The notes beneath the pieces were generated by a model that worked only from the letters and a program-made list of their open reading frames with translations, had not been told where the DNA came from and searched no databases. This document shows, in pieces, positions 33,734 through 44,688 of a DNA stretch of 64,000 nucleotides. Location of the stretch: the NCBI GenBank assembly GCA_033439765.1, contig JAULSN010000008.1, positions 2,356,001 through 2,420,000 on the forward strand, given 5' to 3'. A program made the position numbers and the translations under genes. How positions within the stretch are numbered: position 1 is the first letter of the stretch; each line of letters opens with the position of its first letter. The DNA comes from Lasiosphaeria ovina. Taxonomy: Eukaryota; Ascomycota; Sordariomycetes; Sordariales; Lasiosphaeriaceae.

Positions 33734-34598
33734 TTATTGGTTCTTCCGACGGTAGCACATTACCACGCCAACAATGGTGCTGATGACTGTGGCCACGCCC
33801 GCCACGATGCCGATTATCCCACCGATGCTCAGATCGGAGTTTCCTCCCCCTCCACCATTTCCTCCACCACCCGATGATGAGCTGGTGTCGGTGGCTGCGG
33901 AAGATGCGTCTGTCGTTGTGGTTAGTCCTGCGCCACCCGGGTCTCGCCTGTTAGCCGTTGATTATGAGCAGCAGACATGTCGACAGATGGGATGAGAAAG
34001 AGATGAAAACAAAGATCGAGAGGAACGCCGTCTTCTCACCTTGTGCGCGGCTGGTAGTGGTCGTCTGCTTGTTGGCGGCCGATGTCGTCTGCACGGGGGT
34101 AGAATAGGTCATGGTGTACGTGACCTTTTGGGTCATGACCTCCTGCAGACACAATGACAAACTAAATCAGCACACGCCCCCCCCCCCCTCAAAGATGTAG
34201 ATAGATAAACAATTGTCATTCCTCACCTTGAACTGAGGCTGGAAGCCGCACTCGCCGCCCCAGAACGCCATGATAGCATTGTAGTTCTGCACCGAAAACG
34301 CCGTCTTGTCGCCGATGTTGGACACGCGGATGCGCAGGCACTCGTCCGTCGTGTCGGCCATGAACTGCGCGTCGGCGCAGAAACACTCCTTGTCGCCGCA
34401 CGGCGACTTCACCGCCGCCGACCACCCGCCCGTCGTGCACGCCCGCGGCGCCGCGGCGAGCGCCGACCACGCTGTCGACGACTCGAAGATGACGGCTAGG
34501 CTGGCCAGGGCGTGCACGGCCGTGCTCAAGGGTAGGAGCAGCAGCAGCCACGCCGCCAGGGGACGTGTTTTGGATGATGGCTGGCGATGCGTTGCCAT
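33734..34598 (-). CDS. Secreted-type single-pass membrane protein with Cys-rich ectodomain
   Basis: Exons (minus) 34227-34598, 34040-34142 and 33734-33942 join in frame to 227 residues. Residues 13-31 or so form a hydrophobic signal peptide. The ectodomain holds six cysteines in the pattern CTTGGW...PCGDKECFC...ECL...GGECGF, which resembles part of a CFEM-like or other fungal surface domain but lacks its eight-cysteine set. A Thr/Ser-rich stretch and a Gly/Asn linker (GGGGNGGGGGN) lead to a transmembrane helix (IGGIIGIVAGVATVISTIV) and a very short basic cytosolic tail (CYRRKNQ). The layout fits a plasma-membrane sensor or wall-linked protein. The third-exon acceptor was taken as GCGAG at 33943-33947 because the nearer CAG gives an early stop. 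Family name not recognised. Confidence 0.78.
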
Positions 34599-35762
34599 CT
34601 TGAAGGGAAATCAGGGGGGGGGTGGATTCCGGAAACGACAGGATGTGTGTGTGCGTCAAGATTTTGCTCTGGTCGTCGATCTCTTCTTGTATATACATAA
34701 GAGTGCCTGCCAAGAAGACCGATCCTCCACGGACCTAGTCCCAATGATGGTCGCTTAATCGACTTTTTTCATTCATTTCTTTTTAAAGCCAAGGCAGGCC
34801 CAAGACAGTCGGTCGGAACTTGGCGCATTCAGCGCGCTTAATCCCCCCTGCGGCCGAGTGCCACAGGGGCCTCGCATTGGGCGAGGCCGCGATGCCAAGA
34901 ACCGTGCCGCCGTAAGTACCTGGCGAAAAAGAGCAAAAGGACGAGAAAGAAGCGTGAGGATATGGCAAGGACTCTTGTATTGGTTTCACGTTCCAGATCC
35001 TCACGCTTCCGCGCGGGTAATTCACGCCACCCCCATGATTCCGCTTCCGCCTCGATCTGGAATTCCTCCGGGATACCTTTTCTTGGGAGTGAGTGGGTGG
35101 GAAGGTAATCAAGCCAGCAAGCTACTGCACAGCACAGCACAGCACAGCACAGCACAGCACAGACGCTGCCGCCGGCCGGCACATCCTGGAGTGCAGCGGT
35201 CGGCAACGGAGACCTGCACATGGACTCAAGTGCCTTTCTTGGCGTAGATTCGGTTATGTGCCAATGTATTAATGGAGCTTGGCGGGCTCTCGGCCAAGGC
35301 ACATTCCAGATTGCAGAATGCAGGGCGTCTTTGAAGCACGGTGGCCTTTTTGCCAAGACTCCAGTTACCTAGACTTAAGCCCCGAGCCCAAAGGTGAAGC
35401 CACGCCACGGGTCTGTCTGTCTGTTGTGGGTTAGGATGGATTCTGAACGGTTTATAAAGGAGAATTAGGCAAAAGTAAAAGTAAACGTAGGGACCGGGGG
35501 TATATATGGTCTGGTACTACCGGACAGTCTGGGGCTAAGTCAGGCTTGTCCTCTGGTGACTCGTGAGAGTAGGGCGTTTACTTACCTACCTACTCATCAA
35601 AACAACTGAGTCAAAACAGAGCGGGCCATTTGAGATTTTACGTTCAGGACGCTGCGAGCCTAAGAAAAAATAAATGAAAATATAAATCACATTTGTGATT
35701 TTGGAGCACAACCTCAATTCATGGCCCCAAATTAAAACGCCACAAGAACCCAGGGGCCTTAG
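34599..35762. other. Intergenic spacer with pentanucleotide repeat
   Basis: 1.2 kb upstream of the membrane-protein gene and downstream of the helical protein gene, both minus. It contains the (AGCAC)n repeat at 35127-35162 and an AT-rich 3' flank at 35640-35720. No gene seen. Confidence 0.55.
35127..35162 (+). repeat. (AGCAC)n microsatellite, about 7 copies
   Basis: 36 bases of perfect pentanucleotide repeat in a spacer. Confidence 0.9.
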
Positions 35763-37173
35763 TTAGGACGAGGAAAAACTCCTCGTCATGATAGCCATGA
35801 CGCGATCAGTCTTCTTGCCCAGAACTTCCAGCCGGTCCGACACCACGAGAAGCTTTGGTTGAGGTGCTGTGATCCTGTTGCCGCTGCGCAAGTCGTCTAG
35901 GATACCCTCAACTCTGCTGACAATGTCGCGTCTTGTTCGGGCGTACTCGCATCGGTTGAGAGCTGCGGCGATATCAGCTGTCTTGGCGACTCCCCTCGCC
36001 AGGACAACACGGGCACCGTTCAGTTCGTGTAGGAACTGGTTTGTCTGGCTCCTCAGGTTCTCGCAGCGAGCCTCGAGCACGCCTATGGAGCGCACAGCTT
36101 CGTCGTATCCGACCTTGGAGCTCTCCAGGGTTCTCACCTCACGCTGCAGGCCCCGAATTTCCACCTGCAGGCCGCTTAACTGAGTCTCGTAGCTTGACTG
36201 TTCGGACTGCAGTCGGCGAGCTTCTGCGCTGTGCTCACTGGAGACGACCGTCGACGAGACACCCACTGCTCCAGCTGTGAAGGCACCAATACCGGCCGCC
36301 ACTGCGCCAGCAGGGGGGAAGAACACACACATGGCACCCAGCAAGAGGCCGCCACCTATACCCGCGGCACCTAACTGCAAAAACTCAGTCAGCCCGAGAA
36401 CATGTGTCATTATTCAAGGGACCACGTACAGCCCGGCTGCTGTTCGCAGCTCGCGTCGCTTTATCATGCTGCTCCTCGAGGTTGGCTACCATATCGCTCG
36501 TCCTGGTGGCCTCGATTTGGACTGTGGCAACGTCGAGTTCCTTCTTGTTGATGTCGAGCTGAAGGTTCTGCTTGGCACGTTCGTAGGACTGGGCGAGGTC
36601 CTGGGCGTCGTTCTGGGCGCCGCCGATGTCTGTCTGTACGAAGTTGTTTGTGCGGAGGTGTAGGTCTTGAACGTCGACAAGCGAGGACTGACACAGGGAG
36701 CCACATCGCTCAAAGATCTCGCTGACGTGGTCCGCCTGGCTCCTAATTGCGACACCTTTCCTTGCCATGATAGTCCCGGCGTCGCGGTCCATGCCGATTG
36801 GCTTGAGTACTTTGAGTGCCAGCCGTAGCGGTGTGCCACCGGCGGTGTGCCAGAACAGGATGGACCTGTCGGCACGCGCCACGCCCTCAACTAGGTGCTG
36901 TAGCGACTCTACCGCTAGCCGTAGAGTCTCGCTGCACTCGGCCTCAAAAGCAAACTGTAGCGTATTCCGCTCCGATTGCAACGCTTTGAGCTGCTCATGC
37001 AGACTCCTGATCTTGGTGACCAAGCCGCGGGCGCGCCAGTCGTCTGCTCCCTCGAGAGATGCAAGATTCAGGTCCAAGTCCAAGTCGCCAACGACGGAAG
37101 GATTGTAGTTGTCGATTGTTTGGTGCCAGGATATTTCCTTCGCACGCCGCCTTCGAGCGTATCCCGAGGGCAT
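35763..37173 (-). CDS. Helical protein with central hydrophobic segment (alpha-pore-forming-like architecture)
   Basis: Exons (minus) 36430-37173 and 35763-36374 join in phase 0 to 451 residues; the 55-nt intron has GTACGT and TTGCAG ends. After a basic N-terminus, residues about 50-245 are predicted by eye to be long amphipathic helices with few prolines. Residues about 249-291 form a Gly/Ala/Val/Leu-rich hydrophobic segment with a central FFPPAGA turn, enough for a membrane-spanning hairpin. Residues about 293-345 are a strong heptad coiled coil, followed by more helix to the C-terminus. There is no signal peptide. Helix bundle, hydrophobic hairpin, helix bundle is the plan of ClyA/HBL/XaxA-type pore formers, but also of some membrane-remodelling proteins; I see no sequence signature that decides. 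It is transcribed divergently from another helical protein (37945-40010). The intron falls exactly before the hydrophobic segment. Confidence 0.72.
36246..36374 (-). other. Hydrophobic hairpin segment of the 451-residue helical protein
   Basis: Encodes the 43 residues at the start of exon 2. They are almost all Gly, Ala, Val, Leu, Ile and Phe with a PP turn in the middle and no charged residue, and are bounded by coiled-coil sequence on both sides. Confidence 0.7.
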
Positions 37174-37944
37174 GTTTGTTACGGGCGCCTGCTAGAAACA
37201 CAACGAACAAGGAGTCTCGGAGTTTGGACACAAACAGCCAAAGTCGGCTACTCAGATCAGGCTCGCTCCAGGTCGGAGGCTACCACCAGGGGTGCGAGAC
37301 TAGCACCCCTTAACTGTCAATACCGAAGTATAAAAGCAGGGCGCACAATTCTAGTCGGCCCACAGAGCCGCTGGCAAGAATGAGGCTGGTTGTACACACC
37401 ACTTGAAGGACAGACACGGCGCGGGGGTGATGGCCCTCTAATGTCGAAGGACGGAAACCGAAACAGAAGCGGTTGCCATTGAACCAGCTCCATGACGGGT
37501 TGTGTCGGTCTTCAAACTTGGCGAAATGGCGAGGCTCCGAGAGGCAGTGCTTCCTTGGCGGCGGTGTGGGAATGGGTTTGGTAGGGTGGGCAATGGGCGG
37601 GGCTGCAAGTCGTCACAATCTTGCATCAAAAGCTGAAAGACGAAAGTGGGGGAACAACTGGGGGGAACACGACAAGTGTGCCCTGATTTCTTGGCGAATA
37701 TGCCTAGAATACTTGGCAATGCAGAGTTCCGAATACCGCACTTCCTTACATGGTCCGAGCCGTGACAAGGCTGTGTCCTTCCTTCCGGATTGGTCTTCTA
37801 ATACAGTACCCGGACAATCCACCTGGGGGACCTCTGGGAAAGAACCATCCCGAAGCATCCTTCCATTCCTGTCATCTAAGCCAGCCCACTGCCAGTGACA
37901 TTCTGCTCCTTCCTTGGAAAACACCACCAAAACAAGAAAACGAG
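37174..37944. promoter_or_regulatory. Divergent promoter of the helical-protein pair
   Basis: 771 bases separate the two ATGs. A TATAAAAG sequence at about 37329-37336 lies 155 bases or so upstream of the minus-strand start but is oriented for plus-strand transcription. No further coding capacity is convincing in the spacer, so it probably drives both genes. Confidence 0.5.
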
Positions 37945-40010
37945 ATGGCCTCCCCTAGCGTTGTCGAAATTGACGTGACCCGAGAGTCCGACGATGGCCT
38001 AGCCCCTAGACTCGAGACCGCACCGGATCTGCTCTACAATCTTGGCTTTTGCCTCGCCGTCTCTTCGACACGGGATGTCGCCAGAGTCATCCTTCCAGCC
38101 GATGCCCCAGGGTAAACCCCTTCTCCCTTCTCCCTTCACCCCCTACCCCTATACCGCACGTGCACCAAGCTTGGGGTTGTCCCATCATTTGGCTAATAGC
38201 TGTGTCAACACACCAGCGGGCCTACCCTCTCGACCAATTTGATCCGTATCGCCAATGAAGGGAGCAACGCCTTCCTTGGAGCGTACAAGGACCTCCTAGG
38301 CATCTCAAACTCGTCCGAGGAGCTCTGCCAGAACGGCGGTCTGGTAAGGGTTAAGCAGACCCGATAGTCTGAGTGCGAGAGACTAACCTTTAGCTTCCAT
38401 AGTTAGACCAGTTGGGCGGTTTGCTCCTCCATGGTGGCACCAAGTCGTCCAAAAACTTGGTGTATAGCTGGGTTCAGGACTGTGTCAGCAGCTGTTCTGC
38501 TGCAGGCGAGAGGACGGCCGGAAACTTCGATAGTTGGCGAAGCACTGTACACAAAGTTATGGAGGCGGTGGATGGCGCCAAGAGTGAGTCATTGCAACCT
38601 AGTTTTCCCACTTCCACTGTCTTCACGGCTTCATGAACTGAGCGACTTCTTAGACACAAATGTGGCAAACGTTGCAATGACAGAACGCGCTCGAAGGGCC
38701 ACCGAGGGAAAACTCAAGGAAAACTCGGTCGAAATATCTATGGCGGTGGATGAGATCATCTTCGCAGTTCAGAGACAAGAGGATAAGTCTAAGGTCTACA
38801 AACAAATGGCCGGAGAACACGAGGGATTGCTATCAGGTACTATTTTCCTTAGGCAGCTCCTCTACGCCTTCCCCTCTACCTCAAGCGCTCTCATCTGACA
38901 TGATGGTTACAGAGCAGCTTGAAGAATATCTCTACAACCCCTTTTGGGCCGCTATAAAGCGACCGTTCAAAGCCGCTGCCGGCAATAAAGCCCTCAATGA
39001 AACAGCTAAACTCCGTGCCCAAGCGGAGAGAGACCTCCATGAGGCGTTTCGAGAGTTGAACGAGCGCAGAAAGACAGAGATGTCCTTCAAACTAAGGGCA
39101 GAGCGTCTCTCCTTGCAGATCGACGAGTATTTAAATGAAGAGGCTAAACTGGTAGGCATACACCGCCACTGCAATGCAAAGAGAACTGACTGACATGTCT
39201 ATGAAGGAAGAAATTATCACTATCATCAGTCAAGTCTGCGAGCTTCTCGGAGATCTCGCTTCGGATGTCTCGGCCCTTCTCCATACTTTTGCCAAGCTTA
39301 GTGAGGAGATAAAGCGGCTGGTAGACATACGAAAAAGGATCGAGAAGCCAGCTGGGATCAACCTGGGATTTACGCGGGTGAACCCGTTCGGGAAGAAGGC
39401 CAAGTTCGTCGAGGCCAACAAAAAGGACGAGGCATACATGACGCGCCTCTTCTTTCAGCAGGTCATGAGGATGAAGCAGGTTTGCCTCGGCATACACGTC
39501 TTGTCCAAGCTATACGCCGGCATCATTAATGACGTCATAAACTACGGGTTTGCTGAAGCCTTGCGCGCTTCCTATGACGACCTCGGCCAAACCTCCACGG
39601 CTATGATAGTTGCGGGGCGGAAGAAAAGGATGAAGAAATGGCACGACCAGGCAAAACTTGTGTGCTCGGAGAGGAATCGAGAGGCGGCCCGTAGCTTTCA
39701 GGATCAACTCCGAGCCATGGGGAATGGCTCGATGGACCAAATGCCCCAGTTCGAGAGGACTGTGGGCACCGTTCCGTGGCTGGGAACCCCGTCTCCGTTC
39801 GGGTCAGCTACACCTGCGGGCATGGGGCTAGGGGCAGACTTCATGGCGACATTTCCAACGCCTGGTCTAAGCGTTCCTGAGTACCCTCCCGGGACAGCTC
39901 GACGGGCCTTTAGCCCCCAACGCCCGCTGTCTCCACAGCCCGCGATTGATCCGCGGATTTACATATCCCCGCCAGCAAGCGTAAGACGGCGGGACTCGTT
40001 CGACTCTTGA
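37945..40010 (+). CDS. Helical protein, divergent partner, with disordered Pro-rich tail
   Basis: Six exons (37945-38111, 38217-38343, 38403-38583, 38654-38836, 38913-39151, 39207-40010) join without frame conflict to 566 residues; all introns are 55-105 nt with GT-AG ends and CTAAC/CTGAC-like branches. Residues 1-130 form a mixed N-terminal region; about 160-430 are nearly continuous amphipathic helix with Lys/Glu/Arg heptads, interrupted near residue 220-250 by an aromatic and small-residue patch (YNPFWAAIKRPFKAAAG) that could be an amphipathic membrane-contact region. The last 100 residues are Pro/Ser/Gly-rich and disordered. No signal peptide and no enzyme motif. Same general plan as the divergent neighbour at 35763-37173, but with an amphipathic rather than hydrophobic middle, as in the second component of two-part helical pore formers. 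This parallel is inference; the family is not one I recognise. Confidence 0.72.
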
Positions 40011-40395
40011 GATGTTCAGGGGTGAATGCAGAGGATTTATAGCAGAAATGTCATGAACAGTTTGTTTCCCAGCTTCCGAGCCACTCGCCCGATGGTGCTA
40101 GCTCACATGCAGGACTAAGGTTACCTCAGTGCGCTACAAGTCTAGCTCTTTTGGTCGTCGCGGTGACTGCGTTCGAGTCTCGGACGCCATCCCAAAAGTG
40201 GACGCAACCTAAGCTTTCACACACTGCGGACTCGGCAAAGGAAACGGAACGAACCCCGCCCCCCTCTTCCGATTCCGCCCAGGCTTTGGAGGATAAATAT
40301 TATCCGAGGGGTGTCGCCACGAGACGTGAGGCTGAGGCAAACAATGCAAGCTTTGTCGTTTGCGTCAACGCCGGGCCAACAGCAGGACTGTGCCG

Positions 40396-40426
<31 letters not shown>

Positions 40427-42366
40427 AACGACTCGCCTCTCCTTAACTTAGCGTCACGATTGGGTGGCGAGTCTGTGCGCGCGTCGTGTCACTGCGATAG
40501 CCGGAGCTGACGGCGGAATTAGGGCACAAATGTGTATTAATGGCGTGCAGATGGCAGGAGGGTAGGATTCAGGTCTGTCTGCCGTCGAGCTGCACCTCTC
40601 ATTGTGGTGGTGCATTCCGATGGTGTCGTCCTTTGTTGAACCGAAAAAAGACGACGGCAGCAAAACCCCACCGTCCCGTCCCGGTCGGTCGCATGCCACG
40701 TGCGGCAGGGGGGTGTTTCGCATTGCCTGCAGGGGTGCCCAGACTCCAGAGCCCGCCTCCAGCCTGTGGGGAGAAGAACCAAGTTTGCCCGGCACGCACC
40801 GCGTCTTGCATTTCTTGCATTTGTGTTGTTATAACAAACCACGCAAACGCACCCATCGCAGGGACAAAAGGCAAATATATTCCCTTCCATTTTTACGGAG
40901 GCACAGCGCACCTTGACTAAATTTCCGATATTTTTGATGGGCACTGAGTGTTTGGGGGCGTACGTGAACAAGTGCAGGCCAACACGCCAGTGACCGGTGG
41001 GGCGCCATGGGTCCACTGTGTTTGTCCAACCAACAATTCCAATCAGCGACCTGAGTTCGCGCCCGCCTAGCACAGCATGCACGTGGTATTTCCCGCACGC
41101 ACACGTTCTTGCGCGCGTGAGAAATGGCTCCCCCGAGAAATAGGGAGGCGAGGCCCCGACAGCATCACTTTGAACATTCATCGTGGAGCGGGAGTCGAGA
41201 ATGGACGGAGCAACAAACAAGCACACCATGGACGACATTGGCCCATCAGAGATTGGGGGTTGCTCGGCGATGCAGAGTTCCGGCTCACACTGACGCCTCG
41301 ACTCTTGAAAATTGCACCGTAGGCATCTGGGTGGCTCGGTGACGACGCTTTAAATGAAGCGAGACTGGGCCACTGAACTTTATTTTGCGCCGTCGCACTT
41401 GTGGATGGGGCCGAGGGAGTGATAGATAACAGCGCCGCCAGTGCGTTTCCAAGTTTCCATGGCACTTGAAGTAACCGGAAGGCCAGCCGGAGGTGATGGC
41501 CGAAAGGGAAGTTCAACAAAAAGAAAACCTTGTCGTATACGGTGTGGACGACAAGCATCATGAAGCGATGTGACGCGGTGACAAAAGGCCATTTACCTGA
41601 CCCACTGATAGACCACGGCGTTCACCACGTTCGATGCTCGGCAAGGACACCTACGCTTGCAACCTGAGAAGCCCCAAAATTCCGACGGAGCTTGAAAGGA
41701 TTCGGTCTAGGCTCTAGGGCGGTATTGCCCGGCCCCAAGCTGAGTGCTCTCCCCTGAAAGGGCAGGCCCCGGCGTGATATCCAAGCATCCAGTGGCACGT
41801 TTGACCAACTGGAGCCTTGGAAGTTGGTCCACTGCTTACGGTCTGCCCAGGGCTGCTCGGTGCCCACCAATGCGGGCTCTCTCGGACACATGCAGCGCTA
41901 GGCTGCGATTCGGCTGCTTTGAGCAGGTTGGCCGCAGGAAAGCCACATGGCAGGGCCCGCTGCAGAATTGACCAGTCCGTTTCACCACTTGAAGTGCCTC
42001 CTCTGCATTTCCCCCCCAATGCTCCACGCCTGTTTCCATCCTTTCCCTCTCCACCTCACCTCCTTTCGTGACAATCTGAGCTTTCGAACCCGTCCAAAGT
42101 TCGAACCTCTGCATTCCCGACCATTGACTTCTGGCTCAACTCCGCGGCGAACCTTGAGTTGCGATTTCCGAGTCCCGGTACATCAGTCGGTCTACATCCG
42201 CCTCGACGCCGGCTCCCCTCGCTTTGCTCTTTGGCCCGCCCCCCTGCTGCGGCGTTTCAGGTCGCAACACATTACTTGGACAATCGCTGTCTCTGGCCGC
42301 CAAAACAAAAAAAGAGAGACAGCAACAAAGCACTTGCTTTGCTATCGTCATTTTTTTCCCGCCAAG
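40011..42366. other. Intergenic spacer with tetranucleotide repeat
   Basis: 2.4 kb. It holds the (CAGC)n repeat at 40396-40426 and, from about 41990 to 42360, a C/T-rich region typical of a fungal promoter and leader, upstream of the gene at 42367. Frames at 40537-41238 and 41178-41561 show no family resemblance. Confidence 0.5.
40396..40426 (+). repeat. (CAGC)n microsatellite, about 8 copies
   Basis: 31 bases of perfect tetranucleotide repeat. Confidence 0.9.
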
Positions 42367-42927
42367 ATGCCTACCTCTGTTGACTCTTCGCGCCCTATCA
42401 TGGTGCCATCTGTACGTTTTTGCTGTACCGACCTTTGATCCCTGAACCCCTGATGCACCTGGCTCCACTACGCGCAGTGCTCGGGCACCCAGCGACGACC
42501 ACAGCCCCTTCAGCCTGCCTCCCCCGGAGCAAATGCCTCAACCGCAATCTCAGCTTCAGCCCAAATCTAGGAGCTTCGCTAACTTCTCCCTTTCCTTTAC
42601 CAGACGCGCACCTCAGTTCGATACAGCACCTACAGCATGGCGCCCACAGTCCTCACGACAGACAGCGCGAAGGCCGAGATCCAGGACATCGAGAAGGGAC
42701 TCGACCGCATGGAGAACAAGGCGCTTGCGGACCAGCGGGTGTCGCTGACCGAGGAGAAGATCCTCAACATGTCCAAGTTGGCGCTGGGGGCCAAGCTCGA
42801 GCGCGCCCTCGACCGGCGGATGACCAGCCAAGACGCCGTGATGCGAAAACGGAAGCCGTCGGTGGTCAACGAGAAGAAGAAGTCCAACTCCACCATCGTC
42901 ATGGTTTCCGAGAAGGAGAAGGCGTGA
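42367..42927 (+). CDS. Small charged helical protein of unknown function
   Basis: Exons 42367-42411 and 42604-42927 give 122 residues; the 192-nt intron has GTACGT and ACCAG ends and joins in phase 0, so the 15-residue first exon runs straight into TRTSVRYSTYSMAPT. From the second methionine (42637) on, the protein is a charged helix (AKAEIQDIEKGLDRMENKAL...) ending in a Lys-rich tail (KKKSNSTIVMV). No domain is recognised. The clean splice, good Kozak context (CCAAGATG) and strong pyrimidine-rich promoter argue that it is real and probably well expressed. The ATG at 42637 could serve as an alternative start that removes the N-terminal 30 residues. Confidence 0.68.
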
Positions 42928-44052
42928 GGGAACATATCCAAAGACCGGAGACCAGGGACATGTTTGCTCCGGACGAGCATACATCCGCCTATCGCCTTCC
43001 AGAAACACCCACCACCGTCCTGCACCCTACGTACGGGGGACTGGGAAATGACGAGCGCAACACATTTCATATGATATGCCGACTGGCCTGAACCCGCGCG
43101 ACGGCCTAGCTATGCAACAACGCCACAGATGAAGATCGGGAGAAGAGACAATACACAGCTTGCGACTCCGAATGGCATAACATGGAAGGGTTTGGGAGTC
43201 GAACGAGACAGGAGGCGAGTTTTCTTTGCATGACTGGGGGAGGCTCTACGGGTTTTCTATCTTCGCTTTACGCTACTATTATTTGTTTTGGCGGGCACTA
43301 TAACAACACTCTGGATATGGCCATATATCTCCAAGAGCGTGTGGAGGATCTTGCATATACGATCTTGGGCAAACCGGAGTGGGATGATTTGGAAACCCGA
43401 CCCCCCTCTCCCAGCAGGAGTTGGGAACAATTTGGGCAACGAGATTTCAGGGTTTGGAGGAGAGCAGCAGCAGCGAGCAGGAGCCAGCAGTATCAGAGTT
43501 CACTTTGTCTTTTTTCTTCTTATGACCAAGATGACATTATGCAGCATTATTCTCGTGTAGCACCACGCTATCCCGTTGCAGGCAGGCGAGCTATCCAGAA
43601 GAGACTTGCCGTGTGTGTGTTTGTTGTGTGGTGCAGAAACGCAGACATTAACACGCTTATTTTGAAACCCATAATATGTAACAGAAAACAACACCCAACG
43701 CCTCGCACAAAGTGCTGATTCCTGGCCGGCCGCCCACGTCAAAACGGGGCAGCGAGGTCTACAAAGAGACGGACGATCATCTGGCCGACGGTCGATGTGG
43801 CCCTCAGGTCGTCTTGCACATCACCTACCCGCCCTCTTGCGTACTTTCTACAGACCTAATAGAGACCATAAATCCTAGACAGGCAAAAGGGCTTGCCATC
43901 GCCGCCGCCGAACAAGCCGGGCCGCCTCACCCGCTCCGGACCGGGCGACATCTTGCTCCCCCCCCCCCCAACATCCCTTAAACTTGTCTTATATGTTGTT
44001 TTCCCTTCCTGTCGTCGTCGTCTCTTCTCCTTGCTTTCCCTCTCAACCTCGC
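42928..44052. other. Convergent 3' spacer
   Basis: 1.1 kb between the small-protein gene (plus) and the Sec72-like gene (minus). It includes a run of C at about 43961-43972. The 178-codon frame at 43182-43718 looks like untranslated 3' sequence rather than a gene. Confidence 0.55.
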
Positions 44053-44688
44053 TCAGGCGCTGCTGGCCTTATCCTGGGCGATGCGGCCCTCGACCTCCTT
44101 GAGCAGCTCCAGCAGCTCCTTCTCCTGGCCCTCGACCTCGAGGCCCTTGCCGACCCAGTCGCGGGCCTCCTCGAGGCGGCCCATCTCGACGAGGCAGCGG
44201 CCGCGGCGGAGCCAGGCCTTGGCGTTGCCCTGGCGCTTGGCCTCGACGCTGGCCTCAGCATCAACAGCACCCTCGGCCCAGCCGGCCATCTGCATGTGCG
44301 CCTGCGCGCGGTTGCTGTACAGCTGGTGCACCTCCTCGCGCACGAGCTGCGACGGCTCCCACGCGGGCCGCGTCAGCGCCATCTGCAGGCCCAGCGTGTA
44401 GAACTTGATGGCCTCGCCGTACCGCTGCTTGCGGTACTCGGCGTTGCCGCTCTCGCGCAGCTTTGTCACGTTGGCGCTGCGCTTCGGGTTCACCGGCACC
44501 GGCGGCGGCGGCACCACGTGCGGCGCCTCCAGGCTGTGCAGCGACCGGTGCAGCGCGTTGAGCGCCGCCAGCTCCGCCTCTAGCGTCCGCAGCGTCGTCC
44601 CTGCTGCCGTCGCCCCTGCCGAACTGATCGCCTTGGACTGCGGGTCGATCCGCAGCGGGAGCAGCGTGAATGTGTCCAGGTCAGACAT
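44053..44688 (-). CDS. SEC72: Sec72-like TPR subunit of the Sec62/Sec63 ER translocon complex
   Basis: A single-exon gene of 211 residues. The N-terminus (DTFTLLPLRIDPQSKAIS) matches the beta-hairpin start of fungal Sec72, followed after a Pro-rich linker by three TPR-like repeats: KLRESGNAEYRKQRYGEAIK, YSNRAQAHMQMAGWAEGAVD and AWLRRGRCLVEMGRLEEARD. The insertion ALTRPAWEPSQLVREE between the first two repeats is a family trait (yeast has RAPWEAFA here). In yeast Sec72 sits on the cytosolic face of the ER with Sec62, Sec63 and Sec71, binds Hsp70/Ssb C-termini and helps post-translational import of secretory proteins. There is no membrane segment, as expected, since Sec71 anchors it. Length is close to that of yeast Sec72. 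Confidence 0.78.
   Translation of the reverse strand: MSDLDTFTLLPLRIDPQSKAISSAGATAAGTTLRTLEAELAALNALHRSLHSLEAPHVVPPPPVPVNPKRSANVTKLRESGNAEYRKQRYGEAIKFYTLGLQMALTRPAWEPSQLVREEVHQLYSNRAQAHMQMAGWAEGAVDAEASVEAKRQGNAKAWLRRGRCLVEMGRLEEARDWVGKGLEVEGQEKELLELLKEVEGRIAQDKASSA

Noticed and set aside
40137..40195. tRNA-like B-box sequence (GTTCGAGTC)
   Set aside because: No A box, acceptor stem or anticodon arm can be paired around it.
43182..43718. 178-codon plus-strand frame after the small-protein gene
   Set aside because: Low-complexity and motif-free, placed where the 3' untranslated region should be.
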